DNA from: Clostridium tyrobutyricum DSM 2637 = ATCC 25755 = JCM 11008
GTDB lineage: Bacteria > Bacillota > Clostridia > Clostridiales > Clostridiaceae
Direction of reading: 5' to 3'
Assembly: GCF_000359585.1 (NCBI RefSeq)
Contig: NZ_APMH01000002.1
Location: 145,043-209,042, forward strand
DNA: 64,000 nucleotides
A model generated the notes under the pieces. That model was not told where the DNA came from. It saw nothing but the letters and a program-made list of their open reading frames with translations, and did no database searches. Shown piece after piece: positions 49,089 through 58,789 of this stretch. Position 1 is the stretch's first letter. The number at the start of each line of letters is the position of its first letter. The translations under genes and the position numbers were made by a program.

Positions 49089-50096
49089 TTATACTTCTTT
49101 TAAATTATAATATTCTTTGAATTCATCAATAAAATTCACATATTTCTCACGTTCTAAAATTAATTGTTCTAGTTTATTGCTAAAAGTATTAAGAGGCCAA
49201 TTTACTTCATTATAATAATACCTGTTAGAAAGTCTCCAAACACGCTGGGGAAATAGTAAAAATGCAAAAAGCACCGCGTATTCCTCCTCTTTAAGTTGAC
49301 TCACCTCATTGTAAGAATCCAATATAAGTTTTGCATAGTCCATACTCCAATTTACTCTTTTCAAAACCTTAATCATAAAGGTAAAAATATCATACACTCT
49401 TATCTCTCTTTTACAATAATCAAAATCTATAACATTCACATTATTATCATTGTCTATTATAATATTGTGAAATGTATAATCATGATGACAGAAGCTCATC
49501 TCTTCTTCTGTAACAGCACACAATTCATTGTACTTGGAATTCTGAAGTACCTTTATAGCTCTCTTTCCAAAGTCCTTATAAAACTCTACATTTTTAATGT
49601 AATTCATATCAAACTTACCTTTGTTGTTCTTCTTTCTACTCATATCTCTCATCTTGTCAAAAGATCTAACTCTCTTTTCCATAAGATGATGCCATCTTCC
49701 TAGATCTGTTTTCAATTTACTATTTTCCGGTGGCTCGTACCCCTTGGAACATTCATGTAGATTAGCAAGACATCTTGCTGCATTTTTAATGTCCAAGTCA
49801 TCTTTAAAATCACATTCTCTACCTGGTATCCATTCAGATAAAGTATATATGTCCTCATTAACTAGTGCATATGGATTACCATTTGTATTAAGTGAATATT
49901 TGTCCACCCTTGGGAATCCATTATTTATAAGATGCTCTTTTGCCCCGTATACAAATAAAAGTTTTTGAGTACCATAATTTATTTTTTTCAAACATTTTAA
50001 ACCCTTGTCGGTTTTTAAGAGGTACACTCCTCTATTAGGTTTTATACTCTCAATCTTAATGCCAAATTGTCTCTCTATTTCAAATTCTCGCATCAT
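49089..50096 (-). CDS. CotS-family spore coat kinase-like protein (copy 1)
   Basis: 335 aa of the aminoglycoside-phosphotransferase-like CotS family, found in spore coats. The catalytic loop reads MSFCHHDYTFHNIIID and the metal-binding loop VIDFDYC, so the kinase active site looks intact. Substrate unknown; coat saccharide or protein is a guess. The ATG has GAGGTGATTAAAC upstream. It is divergent from the glycosyltransferase 50211-51338, with about 115 bases between starts. Paralogous to genes at 51400-52428 and 53477-54484. Confidence 0.88.
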   Translation of the reverse strand: MMREFEIERQFGIKIESIKPNRGVYLLKTDKGLKCLKKINYGTQKLLFVYGAKEHLINNGFPRVDKYSLNTNGNPYALVNEDIYTLSEWIPGRECDFKDDLDIKNAARCLANLHECSKGYEPPENSKLKTDLGRWHHLMEKRVRSFDKMRDMSRKKNNKGKFDMNYIKNVEFYKDFGKRAIKVLQNSKYNELCAVTEEEMSFCHHDYTFHNIIIDNDNNVNVIDFDYCKREIRVYDIFTFMIKVLKRVNWSMDYAKLILDSYNEVSQLKEEEYAVLFAFLLFPQRVWRLSNRYYYNEVNWPLNTFSNKLEQLILEREKYVNFIDEFKEYYNLKEV

Positions 50097-50210
50097 GTTT
50101 AATCACCTCTGTATATTTATATGAATATATCTGTTAATTTAGAATGACATTAACACTTTTGTCCATATTTTAATATAATGAAATATACTAAGTTTATGGG
50201 GAATTTTATC

Positions 50211-51338
50211 ATGAGAATAGGAATTGATGGACGTGCTGCCAAATGGTACAGGGGTACTGGTATAGGAACATATACCTACCAGTTAATAAATTGCTTGAAT
50301 AAAATAGACAGAATAAATGATTATACTCTTTTTATGCCTGAAATCTGCAGAAAAGAGATGAATCTTGGAAAGAATTTTATACTGAATAATATTCAAAGCA
50401 ATAATGAAAATAATTTTTGGGATGAGGTAAATACTCCAAATATTTTAAAAAATGGGCGAATACAGCTTTATCACATTCCCCAAAATGGAGTTGGCCTCCC
50501 TGCTATAAAAAATTGTAAATTTGTTATAACACTCCATGATGTCATTCCTTACAAAATGCCTGAAACTGTGAGTGATAGATATTTAAAATTATTTTCAGAA
50601 TATATCCCCAAAATAGTACCAATGTGTGATGGCATAATCACAGTATCAAATTTTTCTAAATTAGATATAGTAAAAGCTTTTAATTTTCCTGAAGAGAAAA
50701 TATATGTAACTTCACTTGCCAGTGAAGACATATATAAACCTCTCAATAAATATATAAGTAAATATATAGCTAAGAAATATTATGATATAAAAGATGATTT
50801 TATACTTTATGTAGGCGGTTTTAGTCCTAGAAAAAACATAATAGGCATTATAAAAAGTTTCAGTAAATTTATTTCTTCATATAAAAAACCAATAAACCTT
50901 GTTATAGCAGGTAATCGTGGAAAATCATATAGTATATATAAGCAATGTGCTGAAAAACTGCACATACAGGATAAAGTATTATTTCCTGGCTTTATATCAA
51001 TTAACCACTTGCCTTATATATACAATGCAGCCAAACTATTTGTATATCCTTCTCTTTATGAGGGGTTCGGACTGCCTACTGTAGAAGCTATGGCCTGTGG
51101 TATTCCTGTAATAACGTCTAATATAACATCAATACCTGAAGTAGTAGATAACAGTGCATTATTAATAGATCCTAAGGATACCGATTCTCTGTGTGAAAGC
51201 ATGCTGAATGTGCTTTCCAATCAAGCCCTTTATAATAATTTGGTAAAGTCAGGATTAAAAAGGGCTGCTCAATTCAGTTGGGAAAAAACTGCTAAAGATA
51301 CAATAAGAGTTTATAATAAAATTATAAATGAAAAATAA
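50211..51338 (+). CDS. GT4 glycosyltransferase (CotSA-like), copy 1
   Basis: 375 aa, GT-B fold, family GT4. It begins MRIGIDGRAAKWYRGTGIGT, and the donor site shows [32 protein letters not shown] and the EX7E motif in [18 protein letters not shown]. It would move a sugar from a nucleotide donor onto a coat or surface acceptor. I use the ATG at 50211 after GGGGAATTTTATC; an ATG 11 codons upstream is less well supported. Divergent from kinase copy 1 and similar along its length to the gene at 54660-55781. Confidence 0.92.
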   Translation: MRIGIDGRAAKWYRGTGIGTYTYQLINCLNKIDRINDYTLFMPEICRKEMNLGKNFILNNIQSNNENNFWDEVNTPNILKNGRIQLYHIPQNGVGLPAIKNCKFVITLHDVIPYKMPETVSDRYLKLFSEYIPKIVPMCDGIITVSNFSKLDIVKAFNFPEEKIYVTSLASEDIYKPLNKYISKYIAKKYYDIKDDFILYVGGFSPRKNIIGIIKSFSKFISSYKKPINLVIAGNRGKSYSIYKQCAEKLHIQDKVLFPGFISINHLPYIYNAAKLFVYPSLYEGFGLPTVEAMACGIPVITSNITSIPEVVDNSALLIDPKDTDSLCESMLNVLSNQALYNNLVKSGLKRAAQFSWEKTAKDTIRVYNKIINEK

Positions 51339-51343
51339 TTATA

Positions 51344-51383
51344 AAAAATTGTGTACTTTATACTTTAAAGCACACAATTTTTT
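51344..51383. terminator. Bidirectional terminator between glycosyltransferase copy 1 and kinase copy 2
   Basis: AAATTGTGT-CTTT and AAAG-ACACAATTT pair, with A and T runs on both sides, between two convergent genes. Confidence 0.8.
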
Positions 51384-51399
51384 TACACTTTTTCACAAA

Positions 51400-52428
51400 T
51401 CATTTTTTACTACAGATATTCCGGTTAAAGTTTTCTAAAAATTCCTTCCTATCTTCTTTATATCCAGATTTTTTCTTCATTCTGTCTAAAAATACATTTT
51501 CATCCCATTCTTTTCGTTTAGTATAATAATCTCTAGATATAGTATAGAAATCATGAGGAAAGTTCAACATGGCATTTAGTACTTTTAATTCTCTCTCACT
51601 CAAAGTATTTGTAATACAATAATTATCAATTATTAATTTTGCCTTATCTATGTCAAATGCAAAATTTTTTATTACCTTATTTATAAAGTTACATAAATCA
51701 TATACCTTTATATCAATAACTGCATAATCAAAATCTATAAAATAAGCTTCTCCATTGTTTATTAATATATTATGATAAGCCAGATCATTGTGACATATGA
51801 CTACTTTGTCATCCTCACTGCAGAGCTTATAATAACCTGCCTTATCCAGCATATCTATGCTATCTTTTATCTCATCTATATAATAATCTGCATTTTGTAC
51901 AAATATTTCATCAAACTCTGTTTTCTTTTCATGAATTGCTACAATATTTTTAAAGAATTCCATTTCTTGAATTCTTCTCTTAAAAGTATTGAGCAAATTT
52001 CCATTGGTATATTTGCTCTTTAAATCAGTTTTAAAGCCTTCAGATGCTTCATGTAATTGTCCTAATGCCTTTGATGCTATGGATAGCTCTACAGGGTTGT
52101 TAAAATTACATTCTGTACCATCAACTACATCTATTATACAATACATATTTCCCTTCCATATGGTACATATATCCCCATTATTATTTTTTGAAAAATTAAC
52201 TACTCTAGGGAATCTATTTCTTATATAAGACAGTAAATCATATATATAATTTAATTCTTCTATAGTATATTCAACTTTTTTTAAAATCTTTTCACCTTTG
52301 TTAGTAGAAACCATGTAGACATTTCTAATTGGTACTACATCATGTACTTTTAAATCAAAACTTTTAAAAAGTTCTATACAGAGATCATATTGAATAAGAT
52401 ACTTTTTATCACTATATCTATATGCCAC
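51400..52428 (-). CDS. CotS-family spore coat kinase-like protein (copy 2)
   Basis: About 342 aa. The catalytic loop VVICHNDLAYHNILIN and metal loop YFIDFDYA are intact. I place the start at the GTG (52428), eight bases after GGAGG; the TTG five codons earlier lies within the site. Distinct in detail from copies 1 and 3, with Asn rather than His before the catalytic Asp. It lies 42 bases after the pseudokinase gene, probably in one operon with it. Confidence 0.85.
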   Translation of the reverse strand: MAYRYSDKKYLIQYDLCIELFKSFDLKVHDVVPIRNVYMVSTNKGEKILKKVEYTIEELNYIYDLLSYIRNRFPRVVNFSKNNNGDICTIWKGNMYCIIDVVDGTECNFNNPVELSIASKALGQLHEASEGFKTDLKSKYTNGNLLNTFKRRIQEMEFFKNIVAIHEKKTEFDEIFVQNADYYIDEIKDSIDMLDKAGYYKLCSEDDKVVICHNDLAYHNILINNGEAYFIDFDYAVIDIKVYDLCNFINKVIKNFAFDIDKAKLIIDNYCITNTLSERELKVLNAMLNFPHDFYTISRDYYTKRKEWDENVFLDRMKKKSGYKEDRKEFLENFNRNICSKK

Positions 52429-52470
52429 TCCAAGTTCCTCCAATTAGTATTGATATCAAAATATTAAAGA

Positions 52471-53220
52471 TTAATTATATTTATTTATAATCTTTTTTAT
52501 CTCATGAATATGTTTTTCTTTATCCTGTTCTTTCACATCTTCTCTATACCGATTACAGCATTTCATAAATTCATAGGGATATTCAACCATAGACAATATA
52601 AACTTCAAACTCTCTTTATCTAAATTTTCAACTCTACAGAATTCAGCAGCAATATTTTTAGTATTTATATTTAGTTTCTTTTTATTTAATTTTTTAATAA
52701 AATAAACGGCATCCATTTCAAGCATATTGTAGCAACATCCATCTAAATTTATTATCTTTATATTCTCTTCCTGCCTTAAATTATTAAAGTAAACATTTTT
52801 AAGACATATTTCGAATCTGTTAGAACTTCTCTTTAAAAGATCTATATAATTATTTTTATATATTTCTTTTATACATATTTCAGCTCTTTCAAGATAATGC
52901 CTTCCTACTTCTGCAACTATTTTCTCAAATTCATTACTGCTGCTTGTTTTTGTGATTTTCTCCAAATCTCTCTTTAGCCACTTTATATATATTTTATATT
53001 GCTCTACTATTCTGCCTGCATTGTTTGTAAGCCTTTTATTCATATGCTCTTTATATCCCAATATCCTACTATGAAATTCGCCTATAGCTTTAAGCTGAGC
53101 ACTTATTTTTAACATATTTATATCTTTGCCTTTTACTTCAAATTTAAAATTATTTACCTTAATTATTCCTTTAGTTGCAAGGTATTTATAGAAACATGAA
53201 TCAAGATCAAAATAATACAC
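52471..53220 (-). CDS. Degenerate CotS-like protein, predicted pseudokinase
   Basis: 249 aa that align by eye to the C-terminal lobe of the neighbouring CotS kinases, without their ATP-binding N-lobe. The catalytic loop (CHNDLAYHN in copy 2) has become CLKNVYFNN, so the base Asp is Asn, and the metal loop FIDFDYA has become IINLDGCC. The protein end (MVEYPYEFMKCCNRYRED) still matches the family. It is therefore probably a structural or regulatory partner rather than an enzyme. Start: GTG after GAGGTGATTTTTTA. Confidence 0.72.
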   Translation of the reverse strand: MYYFDLDSCFYKYLATKGIIKVNNFKFEVKGKDINMLKISAQLKAIGEFHSRILGYKEHMNKRLTNNAGRIVEQYKIYIKWLKRDLEKITKTSSSNEFEKIVAEVGRHYLERAEICIKEIYKNNYIDLLKRSSNRFEICLKNVYFNNLRQEENIKIINLDGCCYNMLEMDAVYFIKKLNKKKLNINTKNIAAEFCRVENLDKESLKFILSMVEYPYEFMKCCNRYREDVKEQDKEKHIHEIKKIINKYN

Positions 53221-53259
53221 TAAAAAATCACCTCACCTCATTACCTCCTTTTAAACCAA

Positions 53260-53454
53260 TCAATGATGATGTTTATCCATTTTCTTTAATATTTTTCTTC
53301 TTTTCCTCTCAAGTTCGGAAATTTCCTTTTTTCTTCTTTTTATCTTATCCATTTGTTTCACTGTTTTCTTTAAACTATTAACTTTGTTATCATAATATTC
53401 TAAATCATTATTTTCATCTTCTTTTCTATCTTTATATCTCCTTTTATGGGACAT
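53260..53454 (-). CDS. Small highly charged protein of unknown function
   Basis: 64 aa, not recognised. The ATG at 53454 follows AAAGGAGATAATAAA. The product is almost entirely Lys, Arg, Glu and Asp with a heptad-like pattern (YYDNKVNSLKKTVKQMDKI onward) and ends in KKMDKHHH. A short coiled coil is likely. It is positioned between CotS-like genes, five bases after copy 3 ends, so a coat-related role is inferred from context only. Confidence 0.65.
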   Translation of the reverse strand: MSHKRRYKDRKEDENNDLEYYDNKVNSLKKTVKQMDKIKRRKKEISELERKRRKILKKMDKHHH

Positions 53455-53476
53455 TTTATTATCTCCTTTCAATATT

Positions 53477-54484
53477 TTAACTATATTTTCTTATTCTAAA
53501 ATCATCTATAAAATTCTGCTTTTCTTCTTCATCATCGTATATCTTTTTTAATTTCTTTATAAATACATCTTCAGTCCATCTATGCTTCTCCCAATAATAC
53601 TGTATTCCTAACTGCCAATAGTCCTGGGGGAACTCCATAAACCCTGCCATAATTGAAATATCATCTTTCATAACTCTATTTATAGAATCATATGCATCCA
53701 ATATAAAAAGTGCAATATTCATATTCCATTTTCCATGTTTCATTATTCTTAAAAGTAAACTTGATAAATCATGAAGATGAGTATCTAATATACAATAGTC
53801 AAAATCTATTACATTTACATTACCATCACCTGTTATAAGTACATTGTGATTGGCATAATCATGATGACAAAATCCATTTTTTACAATTTCAATTTTCATT
53901 TTTTCAAGGTAATTACTTTCCGATAGATTTTTCTTAGAAGATTTGCAAAATTCAATTTCCTCGTCCATTTTGTCAAGATACATAACATCAAATTTTGTTT
54001 TTTTATCCTTTTTTAAAATTCTTCCCTTAAAATCCAATATTTCATTTTCCCGTGTATTAAAAGTCTCTATCCATTTAAACCATCCAATCCTGGGATTCAT
54101 ATCTTCTGTCAGCTTAAATCCCAAGCTTTTATTATGAAGTTCTGCAAGTTTAGATGCAGCCAATAAAACATCCAAAGAATTATCATAATCTGCTACTCTA
54201 GAATCAACCCATGGAGTTAAATATGCAAATTTATCTTCAAGCTGTATATATTCTTGCCCACATTGAGTGTTTAATATCTCAGGTGTATTTTTAAAATCAT
54301 TTTTTTTCAAATATTTTATAGCAGAAATAATAAATAAAAAATGACCAAAATCATAATTTATTACTTTTAGGCAAAAATTATTATAATCGTTGCTAATTTT
54401 ATATACATTTTTTATTTTTTGAATATATTCAATATGGAGATTATAATTATTTTCTACAAGCTCTTTGACTTTTAAAATATCCAA
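53477..54484 (-). CDS. CotS-family spore coat kinase-like protein (copy 3)
   Basis: 335 aa. The start is the TTG at 54484, with GGGGG seven bases upstream; the much longer open frame toward 54691 would overlap the divergent glycosyltransferase and lacks a site. The catalytic loop NGFCHHDYANHNVLIT and metal loop VIDFDYC are intact and nearly match copy 1. It heads the minus-strand run copy 3, small protein, pseudokinase, copy 2. Confidence 0.88.
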   Translation of the reverse strand: MDILKVKELVENNYNLHIEYIQKIKNVYKISNDYNNFCLKVINYDFGHFLFIISAIKYLKKNDFKNTPEILNTQCGQEYIQLEDKFAYLTPWVDSRVADYDNSLDVLLAASKLAELHNKSLGFKLTEDMNPRIGWFKWIETFNTRENEILDFKGRILKKDKKTKFDVMYLDKMDEEIEFCKSSKKNLSESNYLEKMKIEIVKNGFCHHDYANHNVLITGDGNVNVIDFDYCILDTHLHDLSSLLLRIMKHGKWNMNIALFILDAYDSINRVMKDDISIMAGFMEFPQDYWQLGIQYYWEKHRWTEDVFIKKLKKIYDDEEEKQNFIDDFRIRKYS

Positions 54485-54659
54485 GCTCTTACCCCCAAAA
54501 TTACTATATTTGTAGTATATGAATAAGCATTTATGTATGTGATAAATCTTATAATTCACCTTTTTAAACAAGTAGTAATAATATATAAAAGACTCCTTTA
54601 TCGGATAAAGCCCCGCTAAATCGATTTTTGGATTTAGCGTACTATGGAGGTGAAAGTTA

Positions 54660-55781
54660 ATGAAAATTGCCATTGATGCAAGAGGAATCAACTGGTATAA
54701 AGGTACCGGGATAGGAACTTATACAGATAGAATATTAAATTATATGATAAAAAATCATAATGAAAACTTTTATCATATATATTGGTCAGGGAAAAGATAT
54801 GATAATTTTAACAAAAAAAATACCAATATAATAATGGCATCTAAGAAACAACATAGATTTTTTGAACAGTATTATTTCCCCCAAAATATAAAAAATGAAT
54901 CTATAGACATATATCATGTACCTCAAAATGGTATAGGTATATCAGAAAATATTACTTGTAAAAAAGTTATAACTATTCATGACTTAATACCTTATATATT
55001 ACCTGAAACAGTTGGGAGAGGCTACCTTATAAAATTTTTAAAAGAGATGCCTAGAATTATAAATATGGCCGATGGAATAATAACCGTATCTCAGTGTTCA
55101 AAAAAAGATATATTGAAATATTTTCCTATAGATGAAAACAAAATATTTGTTACTCCTTTGGCTGCAGATAAAAAATACAAGCCACTTGACAGAAAAGTAT
55201 GTATGAATAAAATAAATATCAAATATAACATAAGTAAGCCTTTTGTACTGTATATAGGTGGTTTTAGCCCAAGAAAAAATGTCTCCTTATTAATTAAAGC
55301 TTTTTCTAAAGCATACAAAAATTTAGATATTGAGCATGATTTGGTTATCATAGGTGCAGATAAAGACGATCTTGGAAAACTAAAAACTCTTTCTCATAAT
55401 TTTAATGTTGAAAATAACGTCAAATTTACTGGTTTTGTTCCAAATGAAATGCTGCCAATATTTTATAATGCAGCAGACTTGTTTGTATATCCTTCTTTAT
55501 ACGAAGGATTTGGCCTTCCCCCACTTGAAGCTATGAGTTGCGGTACTCCTGTAATTACATCTGATGTATCATCAATTCCGGAAGTTACGGGGGATAGTGC
55601 TATATTAATTAATCCAGAAGATGAAGAATCCTTGATATATTCTATTGAGGCAATTTTAAATGATAAGGCTATAAGAAAAAGCTTAAGTTTAAAATCCTTG
55701 GAGCATTCTAAACTGTTTTCCTGGGAAAAGACTTCTGAAAAAACTATAGAAGTATATAATAAAATATTAAATTCACAATAA
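54660..55781 (+). CDS. GT4 glycosyltransferase (CotSA-like), copy 2
   Basis: 373 aa, GT-B/GT4. It starts [20 protein letters not shown] and shows [33 protein letters not shown] and [18 protein letters not shown] (EX7E). It is clearly a paralogue of the enzyme at 50211-51338. ATG after GGAGGTGAAAGTTA. Divergent from kinase copy 3, repeating the kinase/glycosyltransferase arrangement seen five kilobases to the left. Confidence 0.93.
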   Translation: MKIAIDARGINWYKGTGIGTYTDRILNYMIKNHNENFYHIYWSGKRYDNFNKKNTNIIMASKKQHRFFEQYYFPQNIKNESIDIYHVPQNGIGISENITCKKVITIHDLIPYILPETVGRGYLIKFLKEMPRIINMADGIITVSQCSKKDILKYFPIDENKIFVTPLAADKKYKPLDRKVCMNKINIKYNISKPFVLYIGGFSPRKNVSLLIKAFSKAYKNLDIEHDLVIIGADKDDLGKLKTLSHNFNVENNVKFTGFVPNEMLPIFYNAADLFVYPSLYEGFGLPPLEAMSCGTPVITSDVSSIPEVTGDSAILINPEDEESLIYSIEAILNDKAIRKSLSLKSLEHSKLFSWEKTSEKTIEVYNKILNSQ

Positions 55782-55789
55782 AAATAAAA

Positions 55790-55843
55790 ATAAAACCTTT
55801 TAACTAGTATTCCGATCCTAGTTGAAAGATTTTATTTATATGT
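55790..55843. terminator. Terminator after glycosyltransferase copy 2
   Basis: AAACCTTTTAACTAG and CTAGTTGAAAGATTT form an imperfect stem about ten bases after the stop codon, followed by TATTTAT. It lies between two convergent genes. Confidence 0.55.
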
Positions 55844-55928
55844 TCAAAAATCCCTATGATTAAATTCCCCTTATATATTATATAATATATTTGATTGCTT
55901 GTAAACGTTTATTAAACATTTTTTGATT

Positions 55929-57203
55929 TTATTTTAAACTTTTTTCCAGTGACTTTCCTATAATAGCTATTAATGTTTTGGTATCTTTCGTTTTTAAATT
56001 ATCTGAACTTAAAACACTATTTATTTTATTTTTTACCATTGGAAAATTCTTTGTATATTCTACATTATAGGCACTTTGTTGAGAAATAGCAAACATTTTC
56101 CATACATTACTATTAAAATAATCTACAGTTTTATCCATGTATTTAAATGAATATGCAGTTTTATATACAGGAAATCTTCCAGTATTGTTTAATAGGTCTA
56201 GTTGAAGTTTATCATCTGTCAATGCAAACTTTATAAATGCCAAAGCCAATTGAGAATTTTGAGAACTTTTATTTACTATAACATTCATTCCATTAGTAGA
56301 TACACTGGTATTGCCACCTGATTCAAAAGCTGGCAACTGCATAATTCCCCATACCCCTTTCACTTTTGGTATATCCTTCATAAGTTTATAAACAGAATAT
56401 GGGATTCCGATAAAGGTGAGCGTTTTACCTGACTCTGCACTTTCCAGCATCTCTCTCTCTGAACCAAAATTTAAAACAATATTTTCCGTATACATCTCTT
56501 TTTCCAAATCAAATATCCTTGACCACTTCTCGGATTCCAAATCCAATTTTTTATTATTAAAATAACTAGTATCAAGTTGATTGGCAAAGAGCAAATTCAA
56601 ATTATTATTTTCATAATTTCCCATAAATGTTTTTCCTGTGTCCTTAGACAATTTCTTGCCTACTTCTATATAGTCTTTCCATGTCTTTATGTCATTTGTA
56701 TCTATTCCCTTACTATCAAATAAATCTTTTCTATATACTATAAGTTTGGGAGTTGCATCCCAAGGCATTGAATAAATTTTACCATCTATGCTATTATCAT
56801 TGATTCTATTATAAACTATGTTGTTTTTATAACTCGAAACCAAGTTAGTCAAATTTAAAATATCATCTTTATATTTATCTACAATATACTGTAAATTTTC
56901 ATTATCAACACTTATTATATCCTTTTTATAATCTTCATTTTTTAAAAATCTTTCAAAATTACTTTGTATATTGTTACTAACTATTATGTTTATATTTACT
57001 TTGTTTTGAACTTTTTTAAATTCCTCCGCTGCATATTTAAACTGAAGTTCATGATTTTTGTCAGTTACTATATTTATATCCCCTTTATAAACTTCCTGCT
57101 TCTTATAGGAATCCTGCTTTTTACATGATACTACCATGCTTAAAATCACAACCATTAATATAATTATGATTAACTTTGTGCATCTATTGTTATCCACAAA
57201 CAT
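55929..57203 (-). CDS. Extracellular solute-binding lipoprotein (family 1, sugar-type)
   Basis: 424 aa. A signal peptide ending in MVVSC is a lipobox, so the protein is anchored outside the membrane. The mature part has the family 1 solute-binding pattern: FKYAAEEFKKVQNKVNINIIV, YSMPWDATPKLIVYRKDLF, WKDYIEVGKKLSKDTG and ALAFIKFALTDDKLQLDLL. The ligand may be a carbohydrate. No permease or ATPase gene is adjacent, so it is an orphan component. The ATG follows GAAGGGAGTATAGG. Confidence 0.88.
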   Translation of the reverse strand: MFVDNNRCTKLIIIILMVVILSMVVSCKKQDSYKKQEVYKGDINIVTDKNHELQFKYAAEEFKKVQNKVNINIIVSNNIQSNFERFLKNEDYKKDIISVDNENLQYIVDKYKDDILNLTNLVSSYKNNIVYNRINDNSIDGKIYSMPWDATPKLIVYRKDLFDSKGIDTNDIKTWKDYIEVGKKLSKDTGKTFMGNYENNNLNLLFANQLDTSYFNNKKLDLESEKWSRIFDLEKEMYTENIVLNFGSEREMLESAESGKTLTFIGIPYSVYKLMKDIPKVKGVWGIMQLPAFESGGNTSVSTNGMNVIVNKSSQNSQLALAFIKFALTDDKLQLDLLNNTGRFPVYKTAYSFKYMDKTVDYFNSNVWKMFAISQQSAYNVEYTKNFPMVKNKINSVLSSDNLKTKDTKTLIAIIGKSLEKSLK

Positions 57204-57251
57204 CCTATACTCCCTTCCTTACCCAAATACAACAGATCTATCTTTGATAAT

Positions 57252-57260
57252 ATTATATCA
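57252..57260 (-). promoter_or_regulatory. Extended -10 promoter of the solute-binding lipoprotein
   Basis: On the minus strand TG-A-TATAAT lies about 45 bases before the start codon. The -35 region is weak. Confidence 0.45.
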
Positions 57261-57283
57261 TAAAGTATATATTTATCTGATAA

Positions 57284-57312
57284 AAAAAGCTGAAGATTAA
57301 ATCTTCAGCTTG
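57284..57312 (-). terminator. Terminator after the radical SAM gene
   Basis: AAGCTGAAGATT and AATCTTCAGCTT pair with almost no loop, followed by TTTTTTA on the minus strand, a few bases after the stop codon. Confidence 0.88.
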
Positions 57313-57315
57313 GCT

Positions 57316-58707
57316 TTAGCCTTTTGACATTTCAAAATTTCCTTTTTCACCAAATTCCTCTTTCCATGCTTTTTCAGCATAAGGTCTGAATTCAGCTGAT
57401 AAATCATCCAACTTTTTCTGGAATTCTGGATCTTCAATCATCATTCTAGCACCTTCATCTGTAGGCTTTGCCCCTGTTCTCTTTACAATATCTCTAACTT
57501 GTTTTGTGTTATCAATCATCATGCAAGGCATAAGCAAATTACGGTTATAAGGTTGTCTATCTCTTAATAATTTAAAGAATTCTGATCCAAATACATCCAA
57601 TAACTTTTTGCCTTTTACATTATCTACAGCAAAATGCGCAAATATGCATGGCTCTAAATCTTCTTTTGAATTAATATGGCAATAATATTTTCCTGCAATA
57701 CATCCTCCTACATAAGGAGCATCATTGAAGAAGTCAAGAGTAAAGTAAGGTTTTGTAGTTCTTAAAGTTCTTACTCTTTCTCCAAGATGTAATCTCTGTT
57801 CTGGAGTAAGCATCAAACTTGTATCTGGCTCTTTTCCTACAGGCATGAAAAGAAAATACCAGCTCATTCTTGCTCCTTTTTCTATAAGCATGTCAATAAA
57901 TTTATCTGAAGTTACTGTATCTATGTTGTGTCTACCTGTAGCAGAAGATACTCCAAATAGAATTCCACGTTCCTTTAATAGATCCATTGCGTGCATAACC
58001 TTTTGGAATACACCTTTTCCTCTTCTTTCATCTGTTTCTTTTTCAAATCCTTCAAGAGAAAACATTGGTATAACATTACCAAGTTTTTGCAATCTATCTG
58101 CTACTTCCTCAGTGAAAAGTGTTGAATTTGAGAATGGTGTGAACATACAATCATTGTATTTCTCATATAAATCCAACATGTAGTCATTTATAAAAGGCTC
58201 TCCTCCAAGTATTACAAAGTAATAAACTCCAAGGTCCCTTGCTTCTCCTATAATTCTATCCAATTCTTCTAGTGGAATGTCATCTTTTTTGCTATAACTA
58301 GATGCATAACAACCAGTGCATCTTAAATTACATCTCATAGATGGACTTATAAGAATTGTAAAAGGTACTTTTGTTCCTGTTTTTTCAAATAAAGCCTCTC
58401 TCTTTGGTATTCCATACCAAGCTGCATTTGCAAAAAAATTAACAAAAAACTTGTCTAAGCAATTTTTGTTAGTTTTCGAAACTATGTCTACTACCAATTT
58501 GTGTATAGCTGGATTTTCATTGTATAATTGCTGAACTTTATCAATTTGTGACATACTAATTTTAGATTTTGATTTTCCAACTGTCTTTTTTATTATTGCG
58601 AATAACTTATCAAGGCTTTTTTCTGGGTCTTTGCCGTTTAGTATCTCTAAACCAGCTTTTACCAATGTATCTTTGGCTTTTCTTTCTAATATTCCTGCTA
58701 CCTTCAT
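57316..58707 (-). CDS. Radical SAM protein with an auxiliary cluster region
   Basis: About 463 aa. The radical SAM motif is CNLRCTGC (CX3CX2C, near residues 126-133), followed by GGEPFINDYM, the SAM-binding GGEP. A downstream Cys set (GGCIAGKYYC, LEPCIFAH, LMPCMMID) suggests a SPASM-like second iron-sulfur cluster. An N-terminal helical extension of about 100 residues precedes the core. Substrate unknown; no precursor peptide gene was seen beside it. The ATG at 58707 has GGGAGG eight bases upstream; one two codons earlier lies too close to the site. Confidence 0.88.
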   Translation of the reverse strand: MKVAGILERKAKDTLVKAGLEILNGKDPEKSLDKLFAIIKKTVGKSKSKISMSQIDKVQQLYNENPAIHKLVVDIVSKTNKNCLDKFFVNFFANAAWYGIPKREALFEKTGTKVPFTILISPSMRCNLRCTGCYASSYSKKDDIPLEELDRIIGEARDLGVYYFVILGGEPFINDYMLDLYEKYNDCMFTPFSNSTLFTEEVADRLQKLGNVIPMFSLEGFEKETDERRGKGVFQKVMHAMDLLKERGILFGVSSATGRHNIDTVTSDKFIDMLIEKGARMSWYFLFMPVGKEPDTSLMLTPEQRLHLGERVRTLRTTKPYFTLDFFNDAPYVGGCIAGKYYCHINSKEDLEPCIFAHFAVDNVKGKKLLDVFGSEFFKLLRDRQPYNRNLLMPCMMIDNTKQVRDIVKRTGAKPTDEGARMMIEDPEFQKKLDDLSAEFRPYAEKAWKEEFGEKGNFEMSKG

Positions 58708-58789
58708 TGCCATTCCCTCCCGATAAAATAATAATTAAGAAATGATTTCTCGTGTCAATATATTACATATTTCTTATAACTACTTATAC

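Noticed and set aside
54485..54691. N-terminal extension of CotS kinase copy 3
   Set aside because: The extension lacks a ribosome site and would overlap the divergent glycosyltransferase start; the TTG at 54484 has a clear site and gives the same length as copy 1.
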